Shown here: positions 16,916 through 26,905 of the stretch, one piece after another | Layout of the letters: every line of letters begins with the position of its first letter | Numbering within the stretch: position 1 is the stretch's first letter | Source of the DNA: Limnobacter sp. SAORIC-580 | GTDB lineage: Bacteria > Pseudomonadota > Gammaproteobacteria > Burkholderiales > Burkholderiaceae_B | NCBI RefSeq assembly: GCF_013004065.1 | Contig: NZ_CP053084.1 | Location: 2,666,001-2,730,000 of the forward strand | Reading direction: 5' to 3' | Length of the DNA stretch: 64,000 nt | The notes under the pieces: model-generated | What the model saw: the letters and a program-made list of their open reading frames with translations, nothing else | Told to the model about the DNA's origin: nothing | The model's database searches: none | Translations under genes and position numbers: made by a program

Positions 16916-17002
16916 TTACGCACAACCCTCTTCCGCCGCTTGCCCAAACCAGGCAAAGAAGCCAAAAAAAGCATAAAAAGAGTGCGCGAAATTCGTGTTC
17001 AT
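16916..17002 (-). CDS. Phe-rich leader peptide of aroG (attenuation)
   Basis: A 28-codon ORF, too short for usual gene finders, encodes MNTNFAHSFYAFFGFFAWF and then a short tail. Seven of 28 residues are Phe, five of them within eight codons, with one Tyr and one Trp beside them. This is the composition of a PheL-type leader, in which ribosome stalling at Phe codons decides between an antiterminator and the terminator just downstream. The ORF ends 25 bp before that terminator. No strong Shine-Dalgarno is visible (AAAAG before the ATG). A possible promoter is TTGCAC-17 bp-TACATT immediately upstream, which would leave almost no 5' leader; this is uncertain. Confidence 0.75.
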   Translation of the reverse strand: MNTNFAHSFYAFFGFFAWFGQAAEEGCA

Positions 17003-17160
17003 CTTTTAAATGTAATCAATTCATGGCCGCTGTGCAAGCGCGCTAAGCCAAATTCTAACAAGTCACGGGTGGGTGTGGTTGGCATCCCACTGAAAAACAA
17101 GGAACTTTGACAGCTTTGAGTCCACTCAGGCGTTCAATTTCAATACACCACCGACGAATC

Positions 17161-17754
17161 ATGAGCATGAACGGAATCAACCCAATTCAAGTGAACCCAT
17201 TGAATTTTGCCCCAGCACCTCCCCAGGCCCAACAACGCCCCACCGTGGAAGCGGTCAGGGCTCTGGCCACACAAATCAGGGGGCAGACTGCGACATTAAT
17301 TCCGCTAGTCAACAATTTCTACACGGCATGGATGGTGTTGCCGCAAGCGCAGGCTGTCGCCGTTTCAGCCACACAACAACTCAAAAGTACGTTCCTGGAA
17401 CCCGATGAGGGTCATGCGGATTTTCTTCGTAAACTGGAGAACTGTACCGATGAAGTGCGACACAACGCCAGAGAAGTTACTCGTTTGGCCATTTCATTGG
17501 ACAACAGCTGCTTCGAGGCGCTCGAAATCGCAAGCCATTTGCTTGAGCAAGGTCCGAGCAACTTGCTGGTGACAACACCGTTGGGGCCTTGGTCTTTGTC
17601 AAAGCAGGCTATTGACACCAATTTGCTCTACCGGCTTACAGGAGACATAGACCTGCTGCAGGGCCCACAGCCCGGGGACCAAGGCAACCTGGCTGCCTTG
17701 CATACAGAATGGGCGCAAGACGATGCGATCGACCCTTACGGCATGCCGCGCTGA
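17161..17754 (+). CDS. Uncharacterised 197-aa helical protein C
   Basis: The frame opens at a TTG at 17107, but the first ATG (MSMNGINPIQVN) is a more natural start; no clear Shine-Dalgarno supports either. The first 30 residues are Pro/Asn/Gln-rich, and the rest is helical (VEAVRALATQIRGQTATLIP, FLRKLENCTDEVRHNAREVT). No signal peptide or membrane span is present. A segment CFEALEIASHLLEQGP can be lined up with CTGQVEKILKRASKLGADQG of the 183-aa protein at 15.0 kb, hinting at a scattered family. It is tail to tail with tldD (1-bp gap). Function unknown. Confidence 0.65.
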   Translation: MSMNGINPIQVNPLNFAPAPPQAQQRPTVEAVRALATQIRGQTATLIPLVNNFYTAWMVLPQAQAVAVSATQQLKSTFLEPDEGHADFLRKLENCTDEVRHNAREVTRLAISLDNSCFEALEIASHLLEQGPSNLLVTTPLGPWSLSKQAIDTNLLYRLTGDIDLLQGPQPGDQGNLAALHTEWAQDDAIDPYGMPR

Positions 17755-17755
17755 A

Positions 17756-19225
17756 TTACTGCGTACCGCCCATCACCAGCCCATCGATGCGCAGGGTGGG
17801 CTGGCCCACACCAACAGGTACGCTTTGACCTTCCTTGCCGCAAGTGCCCACGCCATCGTCAAGCGCCATGTCGTTGCCCACCATTGAAATTTTCGTGAGC
17901 GACTCTGGGCCGTTACCGATCAAGGTTGCACCCTTGAGTGGGTAAGTGATTTTGCCGTTTTCAATTTTGTAGGCCAGCGAAGCTGAAAATACAAACTTGC
18001 CACTGGTAATATCGACCTGACCTCCGCCAAAGTTCACGGCGTACACACCGTCTTTCACACTGGCGATAATTTCCTCAGGCGTTTTGTCGCCGTTCAACAT
18101 GTAAGTGTTGGTCATGCGGGGCATGGGCAAATGCGCAAAGCTCTCGCGGCGACCGTTGCCGGTGACCGGCATTTTCATGAGCCTTGCGTTCGTAATGTCT
18201 TGAATGTAGCCCTTCAAAATACCGTCTTCAATCAAGGTGGTGCATTCGGTTTTGTTGCCTTCGTCGTCAATGTTCAACGAACCCCGGCGGCTGGCCAAAG
18301 TACCATCATCAACAATCGTGACCCCCTTGGCGGCCACGCGCTGGCCAATCATGCCTGAAAATGCGCTACTGCCTTTGCGGTTGAAGTCACCTTCCAGACC
18401 GTGGCCAATCGCTTCATGCAACAAAATACCGGGCCAGCCAGAACCCAGCACCACGGTCTGCAAGCCTGCCGGTGCTGGGCGGGCTTCCAGATTGATCAAG
18501 GCTTGGTCTACTGCAGTGTGGGCATGGTGCATCAAAAACGCGTCTGTAAACTGTGCAAAGTCGTAACGGCCACCAGCACCCGATGAACCAGTTTCACGAC
18601 GGCCTTTTTGTTCTACCACCACACTCACGTTCACACGCACCAAGGGGCGCACATCTGCGGCGAGTACACCGTCACTGCGAGCCACCAGTACCACATCATA
18701 GGCGCCCACAATATTGGCCATCACTTGCTTCACGCGCTTGTCGCGCTTGCGTGCGAATTGCTCAAGACGCTTGAGCAGGTCTACTTTTTCAGTCGATGTC
18801 AGCGTGGGAATCGGGTTCAGAGGGCTGTAGAGTGCCCGGCTTTCAGCGCCAGCGAAGCCCTTGCCAGTTTTCAGGTTGCGATTGGCTGTTTTACCCAAGC
18901 TTGCAATTTCACGCACCGATTTGGCCGCTGCCAGAATTGGTTTGAAGGCGATGTCGTCGGAATAAGCGAAAGCAGTTTTATCACCGCTGACAGCGCGCAC
19001 ACCCACGCCCTGCTCAATGTTGTAGCTGCCCGATTTCACAATGCCTTCATCGAGCGACCAACCTTCAATGCAACCGTACTGAAAGTACAGGTCGGCAAAA
19101 TCCACCTTGTGGGAAAAAATTTCACCAAAGGCCTTTTGAATGTGGCCTTCGTCGATACCGTAGGGGGTCCACAACAGGCTTTGGGCGGTGGCCAGGTTGG
19201 CGATGGCGGGGTCTACTACTTTCAT
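17756..19225 (-). CDS. tldD: Metalloprotease TldD
   Basis: The 489-aa product matches TldD, which with TldE/PmbA forms a zinc protease that trims unfolded peptides and matures some modified peptides. The signature HEAIGHGLEGD (H270, E271, H274) is present, as are C-terminal family blocks such as VSVGVGQPTLRIDGLVMGGT-like sequence and FVFSASLAYKIENG. The ATG at 19225 is preceded by AAAGGA six bases upstream; the frame is open further upstream inside the previous gene. It is the last gene of a yhdP-nitrilase-tldD operon, 10 bp after the nitrilase gene. Confidence 0.93.
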   Translation of the reverse strand: MKVVDPAIANLATAQSLLWTPYGIDEGHIQKAFGEIFSHKVDFADLYFQYGCIEGWSLDEGIVKSGSYNIEQGVGVRAVSGDKTAFAYSDDIAFKPILAAAKSVREIASLGKTANRNLKTGKGFAGAESRALYSPLNPIPTLTSTEKVDLLKRLEQFARKRDKRVKQVMANIVGAYDVVLVARSDGVLAADVRPLVRVNVSVVVEQKGRRETGSSGAGGRYDFAQFTDAFLMHHAHTAVDQALINLEARPAPAGLQTVVLGSGWPGILLHEAIGHGLEGDFNRKGSSAFSGMIGQRVAAKGVTIVDDGTLASRRGSLNIDDEGNKTECTTLIEDGILKGYIQDITNARLMKMPVTGNGRRESFAHLPMPRMTNTYMLNGDKTPEEIIASVKDGVYAVNFGGGQVDITSGKFVFSASLAYKIENGKITYPLKGATLIGNGPESLTKISMVGNDMALDDGVGTCGKEGQSVPVGVGQPTLRIDGLVMGGTQ

Positions 19226-19235
19226 GTTGAATCCT

Positions 19236-20042
19236 TTAAAGCACGCGGTGCGTAAGCGCGGGCAAGCTGTTTCGCACATCGACTATCTTAGCAGGGTCAA
19301 GCTGGCCCAGCACCACCCCCTCGCCCTCTTCAAGCACATTCTCGACCTCGCCCCACGGGTTGACCAGCATGGAATGGCCCCAGGTACGGCGCCCATTCTC
19401 GTGCACACCGCCCTGACCACAAGCCAGCACATAACACTGGTTTTCAATGGCGCGGGCACGCATCAACACCTCCCAGTGAGCGCGGCCAGTGGTATAGGTG
19501 AATGCAGCGGGCATCACGATCAAATCAACAGGTCCCATGGCACGGTAAAGTTCTGGAAAACGCAAGTCGTAGCACACGGACAAGCCTATTTTGAAGCCCT
19601 CCACATCGGCCACCACAGGTGTTTTTCCGGGAAGTAGCACGCGCGCTTCGTCGTAGCTTTCCTGCCCTTTGGTGAAACAAAACAGGTGAATTTTGTCGTA
19701 GCGGGCCGTGCATTCGCCTTGCGGATTGAATACCAGCGTGGTGTTGTACACACGGCCGTCCACCTCGCTGGCAATTGGCAGGGTACCCGCCACAATGTGT
19801 AAGTTACGTACCACGGCCTGATCGGCCAGAAATTGCTGGATCGGACCATTGCCGATAGGCTCTGCAATCGCCAGCTTGTCGGTGTCTTTGTGGCCCATCA
19901 AGCAAAAATATTCAGGCAGCAACACCATGCGTGCGCCTTGCTTTGCAGCATGCCCGATCAAACGCTGTGCGATGTCCAGATTCCGTTCAAGGTCAGGGGT
20001 GGCAATCATTTGCAGGCTTGCAACGGTCATGGACTTGCTCAT
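19236..20042 (-). CDS. Carbon-nitrogen hydrolase (nitrilase/omega-amidase family)
   Basis: The 268-aa protein has the full nitrilase-superfamily triad: E44 (LLPEYF), K117 (YDKIHLF) and C157 (GLSVCYDLRFPELYR). The closest functional groups I recognise are deaminated-glutathione amidase (Nit1/YbeM) and omega-amidase; these clean up side products of transamination. Substrate assignment is inference. The ATG has AAGGA six bases upstream and lies one base after the yhdP stop, so it is surely co-transcribed with yhdP and tldD. Confidence 0.9.
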   Translation of the reverse strand: MSKSMTVASLQMIATPDLERNLDIAQRLIGHAAKQGARMVLLPEYFCLMGHKDTDKLAIAEPIGNGPIQQFLADQAVVRNLHIVAGTLPIASEVDGRVYNTTLVFNPQGECTARYDKIHLFCFTKGQESYDEARVLLPGKTPVVADVEGFKIGLSVCYDLRFPELYRAMGPVDLIVMPAAFTYTTGRAHWEVLMRARAIENQCYVLACGQGGVHENGRRTWGHSMLVNPWGEVENVLEEGEGVVLGQLDPAKIVDVRNSLPALTHRVL

Positions 20043-20043
20043 G

Positions 20044-23000
20044 CTAATTCCTTGTGTTGGTGTCGTTGGTGGGCGGGGTGACCGGATCGCCCCTGCGCAC
20101 ACGCTCAATAACCGGGGCCACCCAAGGGCCGCTCACCTTGTACTGAAAAGAGAAGATTTTCGAAAGCGGATCTTTCAGCACAAAATCGGCAATCAATGAT
20201 GCAATACCCACCGCCGGGTTGGCTGCAATCACAGAGTAGATCAGTGAACCGCCGGCGGGGTTCAGGTCTGGCAACACAACCACATTCAGGTTTTGCGTTT
20301 CGCTTTCCAGGTCCAGTTTTCCGTCCATCAACACGGTGGCGCTAGGTCCGGTCATTTTGAAGTTCTGGGTGCTGGCAATGCCCTCTTTCATGGCCACATC
20401 GGCCTCCATGGTGTCGTAAGCAAAGCCCTCGGAAAACACATCCTTGAAATCGAGCGTGAATCGACGCGGAATACTTTGCAAGGAAAGTACGCCCAGCAAT
20501 TTGGCCACGCCAGGGTCTGCTTTCAAAAACTGCCCCTTGCTGCTTTTCAGCTTGAATTGCCCGCTCAAGCTGCCGTAGTCAATATTCGTGGGCGCATCAT
20601 TCCAGCGCAATCGCCCAAGCAGCGTACCTTCACCACCCTGAAAAACCCCGGCCATGCCGAGTCGGGTTAGCAAGCCACCCGCATTCTTCACGGTTTGGTC
20701 CACTTCAATGTCGGTGCGCTGATTTTTCAGGTTTTCACCGTACTGCCAAACTCCTTTGGCCCGGGTAATCGATTCCGGGTTTTCAATGCGGAGTTCTTCC
20801 AGTTTCCATTCTTTCGGGCGTTGACCCAGAGCGGCGCGCGCCTGTTCTTCACGGGTTTGGTTCACCGCGATTAATTTCAGGCTGCCCAGAGCCAAATCAT
20901 TCAAGGTGAAATTGTCCACCTGCACATCCAACGCTGGAATGCTGGAGGCGGGCTCCTCCACCAAATCACGTAGGTCACTGTCGAGCGTTTTGGGAATGAC
21001 CAGCGTTTTAAAACGCGCCAACACAGCACCATCAGGCCTTTGTTTGTCAGAAATCCAGGACAGATAACCATCAACCCCCTTGGCTTTCACATCAAACTGC
21101 CATCGTTTTTCGACCGTGCGGGCCGCTACCGACACGCCTTCAAATGATTTGCTGCCCACATTCAGGCGTTCGGTGCGGATACCCACCTTTAACTTGATGT
21201 CGGTGTCAGCGGTGGGGTCACCCATCAACTCGCCCATCAAGCCCTTGTTGCCCGGGGCCGAGGTGATGTCATTGAAAATAGAGCGCCAAGTGTCCAAATC
21301 GATTGCAGGCACCCGAATGTCGCCTTGTATTCCTGCTGTGGGGGCCGCCAGGGGCGCACCGATGGCGAACTGCATGGAATCAATACCCGCTTGACCCGCC
21401 TGTTCCAGAACAATCGCACGAAGTTGTGCCAGCGGTTTTGCATCGGGGCCCAAATCCACTTGCCAACGTTCACCCTGGGCTGTGGCGCTTTGGTTCAATT
21501 TGAAGGGCAATCTGGCATCTGCTTTTTTGGCGAAAGGCGCAGGCAATTTCACCTCCAAGCCCTGCAACTGACTGTTCACATCCACCGCCACGCCATTCTC
21601 ACGAGTGGCCACGAGCACCGAATACGGCGTGCTGCCAGCCAGGTAAGGCTCACTCAGGGGGTTCAAATACTGGGCCAAGCCTTTGGCACGCGCAGTGCCA
21701 TTGGCCCGAATTTCCATACGCCCATTGGCATCTGTGGTGCCTTTCACCACCACAGGCCCACCCAGGGCCTGGCCTTGAAGCTGGTCAATAAACAAACCTT
21801 TGTTGGAAAACTGGATGACGCCATCCACATTGCTGACCACCGGCATGCCCCTCACCACTCGGATGGAATTGCCTTTCAATTTCAGGTCGCCCTTGACCTG
21901 TGTTTTTTCAGGATCAGCAATCGGAATATTCAAACGCAAATCGAGGTTGGCATTGCCTTCCACCTGTGCATTAACAAGTGCCTCGTTCAATATTTCCCGC
22001 ACCGGGCTTTGATTCACAAAGGCCACCATTTTGCCCAAATCGCCTTGGCCTTGCCCTTTAATTTCAAGCAGTGGTTCCCAAGCGTCCAGGTTGTCAATGG
22101 TCGCTTGCACGCCTTTCAGGCCTACCCCGGAAGTTTCAGCTTGCTCCGCTTCAATCAACATGCGTTTGCCAATAAACAAGGCCTTGCCATTCACTTTCTG
22201 AATGCCGGGCCAGCCGGGGGCATAAGTCAGTTCACCGTTTTCAAAAGGCACATCGATTCTAAACACACCTGGGTGTTTGGGATCCGCAAAGGGAAAGTCG
22301 CTCAAGCGGCCAGACAATTCAAACTGACCGTTTTTTGCCATGCCCGCTTTCAGATTCTCTGTCAGCCATTCACGCGCACTGGCCCCAACCACCAGTGGCA
22401 AGTAATTGGCTACACGCGCAAGATTGGCCGACGGCAAGGTGCCCCGGATGTCGATGACATCCGATTCATCCCGGCGAAACTGGTAACTGCCCGCAACCTG
22501 GGCCTGAAGGTCTGTGTTGCCGACCTTCAGTTGCTCCACAGAAAATTCCGCTGGCTGATTGGCCGTGAAAACATCTCGCCAACCGCCTCGGCCTTCGATG
22601 GAATCAAAGGCCAGGGTTTCAGCTGCAAATATTTCTGGCAGGGAAATTTCAGAATTGCGGCCAACCAAGGTCCATTCGCCTTTGGAATCGCTGCCTTTGA
22701 ATGTGCCACTGAGGTTCTTGAACCCGGTAATTCGTCCGTTTGATTTTGGCGACGGGTCGCGATACAACACGGTGAGCTTGCTGAAATCAACATCGGATTT
22801 GAACGAGACTGATTCCTCAAAGGGCTTGTTACCAGAAGTCCGCCAATCCAGCGCCACACGGTTGATTCGCCCGGCCACTTCGAAAGACTTCAAGGCTTCA
22901 AGCCGCTGAAGCTGCCCCAAATGTGGACCCAACTCGAGCACAATTGCCTGGGCCTGAGCCGCGTCCAATTGCTGAATCTGCACACCCCAATCCACCCCCT

Positions 23001-24090
23001 CTGCACCTGCTTCTTTCTTTAGGGACAAATCGGTCGGGCCAAACTGTTTTTGCCCGGCAATCTGGCCTTTCAGTTGACGGATCGAAATGGCATTCGGCTC
23101 AAACAAAGCGTGCTGACCTTGCACCTCGATCAAGGCACTGGTGTTGGTCATGTCAAAAGGTGTGGCCTCAACCTCTGGGTTGGAAAAACGCAACTTTCCA
23201 ATTCGGGCATCCAGCAAGGAACGCTGCACCAAACCGTCTTCAAAATCGATCCACAGTTTTCCCTGTGGCTGGGTTAAATCCACATCCAGACCGAAAGTTT
23301 TGAACACCGACTCAAGCGGCTCCGTTTGATCCACCAAAGCACTGAGATAAAAACTGCCTTTCCATTTGGACATATCGCCCAACTTGCGCTCCAGCAACGG
23401 TGTTTTGAAGTTCAAGCGCGCGTTCACAGGCGTTTGAGCCAGCACCGGCAATTTGAAAGTCAGGCCGGCCTCGTGACGGCTGAGGCCATTTTCCAGCAAC
23501 AGTTCAGCCTCGATGGCTTGAGCGCCGGGGAATTGCCCCATGGCATCCTGCCAGTTCAATACGCCGTTTCTCAGCAACACACGTTGCTGGGCCAACAACC
23601 AGTCCAGCCCGGGGTTGCCCTGGCTGCCATCATCGACCAAGGGTATGCCGGCCACTTCGATTACACCCTGTGAATTGCGCACTACACTGAGCGCTGGCGA
23701 TTGCACTTCCAGGTTTTTCAGGCGTGGATTGAAGGCAAGAATGCTGGGCAAAGACCAGGTTAAGTGAACCCGATCCGCGGTGAAGCCCGGCTCACCATTG
23801 GCTTGGGGCAAGCGAATGTTTTGCACCACCAGCAAGGGACCAAAACCGCGCCAGCTGGCCTGAATCTCGCCAATTTCAAGTGCAGTGCCTGTTTGTGTTT
23901 GCAAGTACTGCTGAATTTCGGGGCGGTAGCGGTCAATTTCAGGCAAGACCAACCACTTGATGGCCAACAGGGCCATGCACAGGGGGGTATACACCGCAAT
24001 CAGCACCCAAAACAGCACAGCCCCTGCACGCCGAAGCGCGGGGTTGCCCTTGACTTGTTGCACCAGTGCCTGGTTTGTTCCTTCCTGCAA
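20044..24090 (-). CDS. YhdP-family AsmA-like envelope lipid-transport protein
   Basis: This 1348-aa protein has one N-terminal membrane span (about 19-45, AVLFWVLIAVYTPLCMALLA) and a very long periplasmic repeat of beta-rich AsmA/DUF3971 type. In E. coli, YhdP (1266 aa) bridges the inner and outer membrane and helps move phospholipids outward; TamB and YdbH are related. The C-terminal block with GGSLIYSVIAANPAVGIASL and FQYKVSGPW is typical of YhdP. The start used is a TTG; its ribosome binding site is weak and a GTG ten codons later is a possible alternative. It heads the operon with the nitrilase and tldD and is divergent from glnE. Confidence 0.88.
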   Translation of the reverse strand: MQEGTNQALVQQVKGNPALRRAGAVLFWVLIAVYTPLCMALLAIKWLVLPEIDRYRPEIQQYLQTQTGTALEIGEIQASWRGFGPLLVVQNIRLPQANGEPGFTADRVHLTWSLPSILAFNPRLKNLEVQSPALSVVRNSQGVIEVAGIPLVDDGSQGNPGLDWLLAQQRVLLRNGVLNWQDAMGQFPGAQAIEAELLLENGLSRHEAGLTFKLPVLAQTPVNARLNFKTPLLERKLGDMSKWKGSFYLSALVDQTEPLESVFKTFGLDVDLTQPQGKLWIDFEDGLVQRSLLDARIGKLRFSNPEVEATPFDMTNTSALIEVQGQHALFEPNAISIRQLKGQIAGQKQFGPTDLSLKKEAGAEGVDWGVQIQQLDAAQAQAIVLELGPHLGQLQRLEALKSFEVAGRINRVALDWRTSGNKPFEESVSFKSDVDFSKLTVLYRDPSPKSNGRITGFKNLSGTFKGSDSKGEWTLVGRNSEISLPEIFAAETLAFDSIEGRGGWRDVFTANQPAEFSVEQLKVGNTDLQAQVAGSYQFRRDESDVIDIRGTLPSANLARVANYLPLVVGASAREWLTENLKAGMAKNGQFELSGRLSDFPFADPKHPGVFRIDVPFENGELTYAPGWPGIQKVNGKALFIGKRMLIEAEQAETSGVGLKGVQATIDNLDAWEPLLEIKGQGQGDLGKMVAFVNQSPVREILNEALVNAQVEGNANLDLRLNIPIADPEKTQVKGDLKLKGNSIRVVRGMPVVSNVDGVIQFSNKGLFIDQLQGQALGGPVVVKGTTDANGRMEIRANGTARAKGLAQYLNPLSEPYLAGSTPYSVLVATRENGVAVDVNSQLQGLEVKLPAPFAKKADARLPFKLNQSATAQGERWQVDLGPDAKPLAQLRAIVLEQAGQAGIDSMQFAIGAPLAAPTAGIQGDIRVPAIDLDTWRSIFNDITSAPGNKGLMGELMGDPTADTDIKLKVGIRTERLNVGSKSFEGVSVAARTVEKRWQFDVKAKGVDGYLSWISDKQRPDGAVLARFKTLVIPKTLDSDLRDLVEEPASSIPALDVQVDNFTLNDLALGSLKLIAVNQTREEQARAALGQRPKEWKLEELRIENPESITRAKGVWQYGENLKNQRTDIEVDQTVKNAGGLLTRLGMAGVFQGGEGTLLGRLRWNDAPTNIDYGSLSGQFKLKSSKGQFLKADPGVAKLLGVLSLQSIPRRFTLDFKDVFSEGFAYDTMEADVAMKEGIASTQNFKMTGPSATVLMDGKLDLESETQNLNVVVLPDLNPAGGSLIYSVIAANPAVGIASLIADFVLKDPLSKIFSFQYKVSGPWVAPVIERVRRGDPVTPPTNDTNTRN

Positions 24091-24165
24091 GAAATACCGC
24101 CCGAATAATCGTCAACACCTGTAGTACGCTATTGTAGAACCAAGCTCCCCTTTATTACGACACGC

Positions 24166-26880
24166 ATGAACGACCCACTGGATTTCTATCATCAGGTTTG
24201 GCCCAACCACTCCGACTATGCAAAACGCTGGCTTCACCGTTTTCCACAATGGGACAGCACCGAGCACGATGAAAATCATCTTTTGAACTGCATTGAAACC
24301 TGGCTGGAGAAAGCGCGCGAGTTAAACGACGAAAAAGCCCTGATGGCAGAACTTCGCCTGGTTCGGCAACGCAGCATGATTGAAATCATGCGCCGCGACC
24401 TGCAAGGCAAGGTGGACCTGTTCGAAGTGACAGAGGCCTTGTCCTTTCTGGCCGATGCCGCCGTACAAATTGCACTGAAATTCAGCCACAAAATGCAGGC
24501 AGAGCGTTTCGGCGAGCCCACCGATGGTGATTGCATGATGGTGGTTGGCATGGGCAAGCTGGGCGGTCTTGAATTGAATGCATCCAGCGACATCGACCTG
24601 ATTTTTTTGTACAACCAGGATGGAGAAACCCTCGGAGGCCCCACGGGTAAAACCCAATCCCATGCAGAATTTTTCACGCAGGTGGGCAAACGGGTCATCA
24701 AGATTATTTCGGAAGTGACCGACGAAGGTTTTGTATTTCGGGTCGACATGCGCCTTCGTCCAAATGGCGATTCTGGCCCACTGGTGGTGAGCCTGGATAT
24801 GCTGGAAGAATACTTTGTGGTGCAGGGCCGCGAATGGGAGCGCTACGCCTGGATCAAGGCCCGCGTGGTGAATTGGGCAGTGGACCCGGCTCAAGATGCC
24901 GCGTTTCAACAAAGCCTGGACAACCTGAACAACATTGTTCGGCCCTTTGTATTTCGCAAATACCTGGACTTCGGGTCCATTCGCGCCTTGCGAGCACTGC
25001 ATGTGCAAATTCGCAATGAGGTGAACAAGCGGGAAAGCCAGCACCCAGGCTCGGTGCATGTCAAACTGGGGCGCGGTGGCATTCGTGAAATTGAATTCAC
25101 GGCACAGGCTTTTCAGCTGATTCGTGGCGGGCGCGAACCCAAGCTGCAATTGCGGCGTACGGTCGATGTGCTGGAAGTGTGCGTGGAATTGGGGCTGATC
25201 ACCAAAGACGACCACGACAAAATGGTGGCGGCGTATCGCTTTCTGCGCAACCTTGAACACCGTCTGCAATACGTGGACGATGCCCAAACCCACCGCCTTC
25301 CTGCCAGCCCGACCGAGGTACTGCGCATTGCACGATCCATGGGATTTCAAGACCCGGGCAACTTCATGAAGGCCTTGAACCGCCACATGGATTACGTGGC
25401 CAGCCACTTTGATGTGGTGTTTGGCGACAAACAGGAAGACGAAGAAACCCCCAGCCTTGAATTGCCTTGGGCAGACACCCTGACCCAGGGATTCACCAAC
25501 CCCAAAGCCGCACAAGACCGTTACCAACACTTGATTGAATCGAGCCGGTACCAGGCTTTGCCCAGTGCACATCGGGAACGGGTTGACCGCTTGATGCCCA
25601 CTTTGCTGGCGGCAGCAGGCGCTTCCTCAGCGCCAGACTCCTGCTGGCGTTACTGCTGCGATCTGATTGAAACCGTGTCGCGGCGCGGGGCCTACCTGAG
25701 TTTGCTGGATGAATACCCCATTGCCCGCATGCGGGTCAGCCGAATGCTTGCGGCCAGCCCTTGGGCTGCCAACTTTTTGATCAAACACCCGCTGTTGCTT
25801 GATGAGTTACTGGACAGCCGAACCTTGCTGACACCACCCGACTTCAAACAATGGAAGCAACAGCTGAGAGACCTGCTGGACCAAGCCAAACTGCCCGACG
25901 GGCAGCCCGACCTTGAACGGCAAATGGATCTGATTCGGGAGCAGCACCATGCACAACTGTTCAGGGTGCTGACGCAGGACCTCGAGAACCTGCTGACTGT
26001 TGAGCATGTATCCGATTTGCTGTCCGAACTGGCCGATTGCACGCTTGAAATTATTCTGGAACGTGCGTGGGACCAGCTGCCAAAACGGCACCGCGCACAA
26101 CCGCGATTTGCAGTGGTGGCTTATGGCAAACACGGCGGCAAAGAGTTGGGCTACTCCTCCGACCTGGACCTGATTTTCCTGTTTGAGGATGAGGACGACC
26201 GCGCGCCCGATTTGTACGCCCAACTGGCCAAGCGCATGAACCGCTGGCTCACCACCCAAACCGCAGCAGGCACCTTGTTTGAAACTGATTTTCGCTTGCG
26301 CCCCAACGGCGAGGCAGGCTTGCTGGTAAGCAGCGTGGCATCGTTTGAAGATTACCAACGCCGCGAAGGCGGAGTGGGTGCGTGGTTTTGGGAACACCAG
26401 GCACTGACCCGTGCCCGTTTCTGCGTGGGTGATGTTGAAATTGGAAAAAAATTCGAGACGCTGCGGGAAGAAATTTTACAACTGCCCCGCGACTGGAATG
26501 ACGTCAAAAAAGAAGTGATTACCATGCGCCAGAAAATGCTGGATGGACACCCCAACCACACCGAGCTGTTTGATGTAAAACACGATTTGGGTGGCATGGT
26601 CGATGTGGAATTCATGGTGCAGGCCTTGGTACTGGGCTTCGCCAACAAGTACCCTGAACTGACCAAGAACAAAGGCAATATTGCCCTTTTGAAAAAAGCA
26701 GGGGAACTGGGGCTGGTGCCGGCTGAGCTTGCCAATTATGTGGCTGATGCCTACCGACAACTGCGGGCCAAGCAACACGCCTTGCGGCTGGCAGGACATG
26801 ACAAATCACGCACCAGCGACCCAGCATTGATGGTGATGCGAAAACCCATTCGGAAGCTTTGGGAAACCCTGCTGGGCTAA
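24166..26880 (+). CDS. glnE: Bifunctional glutamine synthetase adenylyltransferase/adenylyl-removing enzyme
   Basis: The 904-aa product (E. coli 946 aa) adds AMP to and removes it from glutamine synthetase in response to PII. Two nucleotidyltransferase domains are seen: the N-terminal one with GMGKLGGLELNASSDIDLIF (128-147; D142 and D144) and the C-terminal one with AYGKHGGKELGYSSDLDLIF (about residues 650-670). Between and after them are helical regulatory domains, including the ending with RAKQHALRLAGHDK. The first ATG gives a family-length N-terminus. The gene stands alone, divergent from yhdP and convergent with mtgA (25-bp gap). Confidence 0.95.
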   Translation: MNDPLDFYHQVWPNHSDYAKRWLHRFPQWDSTEHDENHLLNCIETWLEKARELNDEKALMAELRLVRQRSMIEIMRRDLQGKVDLFEVTEALSFLADAAVQIALKFSHKMQAERFGEPTDGDCMMVVGMGKLGGLELNASSDIDLIFLYNQDGETLGGPTGKTQSHAEFFTQVGKRVIKIISEVTDEGFVFRVDMRLRPNGDSGPLVVSLDMLEEYFVVQGREWERYAWIKARVVNWAVDPAQDAAFQQSLDNLNNIVRPFVFRKYLDFGSIRALRALHVQIRNEVNKRESQHPGSVHVKLGRGGIREIEFTAQAFQLIRGGREPKLQLRRTVDVLEVCVELGLITKDDHDKMVAAYRFLRNLEHRLQYVDDAQTHRLPASPTEVLRIARSMGFQDPGNFMKALNRHMDYVASHFDVVFGDKQEDEETPSLELPWADTLTQGFTNPKAAQDRYQHLIESSRYQALPSAHRERVDRLMPTLLAAAGASSAPDSCWRYCCDLIETVSRRGAYLSLLDEYPIARMRVSRMLAASPWAANFLIKHPLLLDELLDSRTLLTPPDFKQWKQQLRDLLDQAKLPDGQPDLERQMDLIREQHHAQLFRVLTQDLENLLTVEHVSDLLSELADCTLEIILERAWDQLPKRHRAQPRFAVVAYGKHGGKELGYSSDLDLIFLFEDEDDRAPDLYAQLAKRMNRWLTTQTAAGTLFETDFRLRPNGEAGLLVSSVASFEDYQRREGGVGAWFWEHQALTRARFCVGDVEIGKKFETLREEILQLPRDWNDVKKEVITMRQKMLDGHPNHTELFDVKHDLGGMVDVEFMVQALVLGFANKYPELTKNKGNIALLKKAGELGLVPAELANYVADAYRQLRAKQHALRLAGHDKSRTSDPALMVMRKPIRKLWETLLG

Positions 26881-26905
26881 AGTGCAAGTGTTCAGTGCCC
26901 TGCGT

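Noticed and set aside
21325..22743. Long plus-strand open frame (about 470 codons) opposite yhdP
   Set aside because: Antisense shadow of the yhdP coding sequence; no domain and no start signal.
24322..25572. Long minus-strand open frame opposite glnE
   Set aside because: Antisense shadow; the plus frame encodes unmistakable GlnE motifs.
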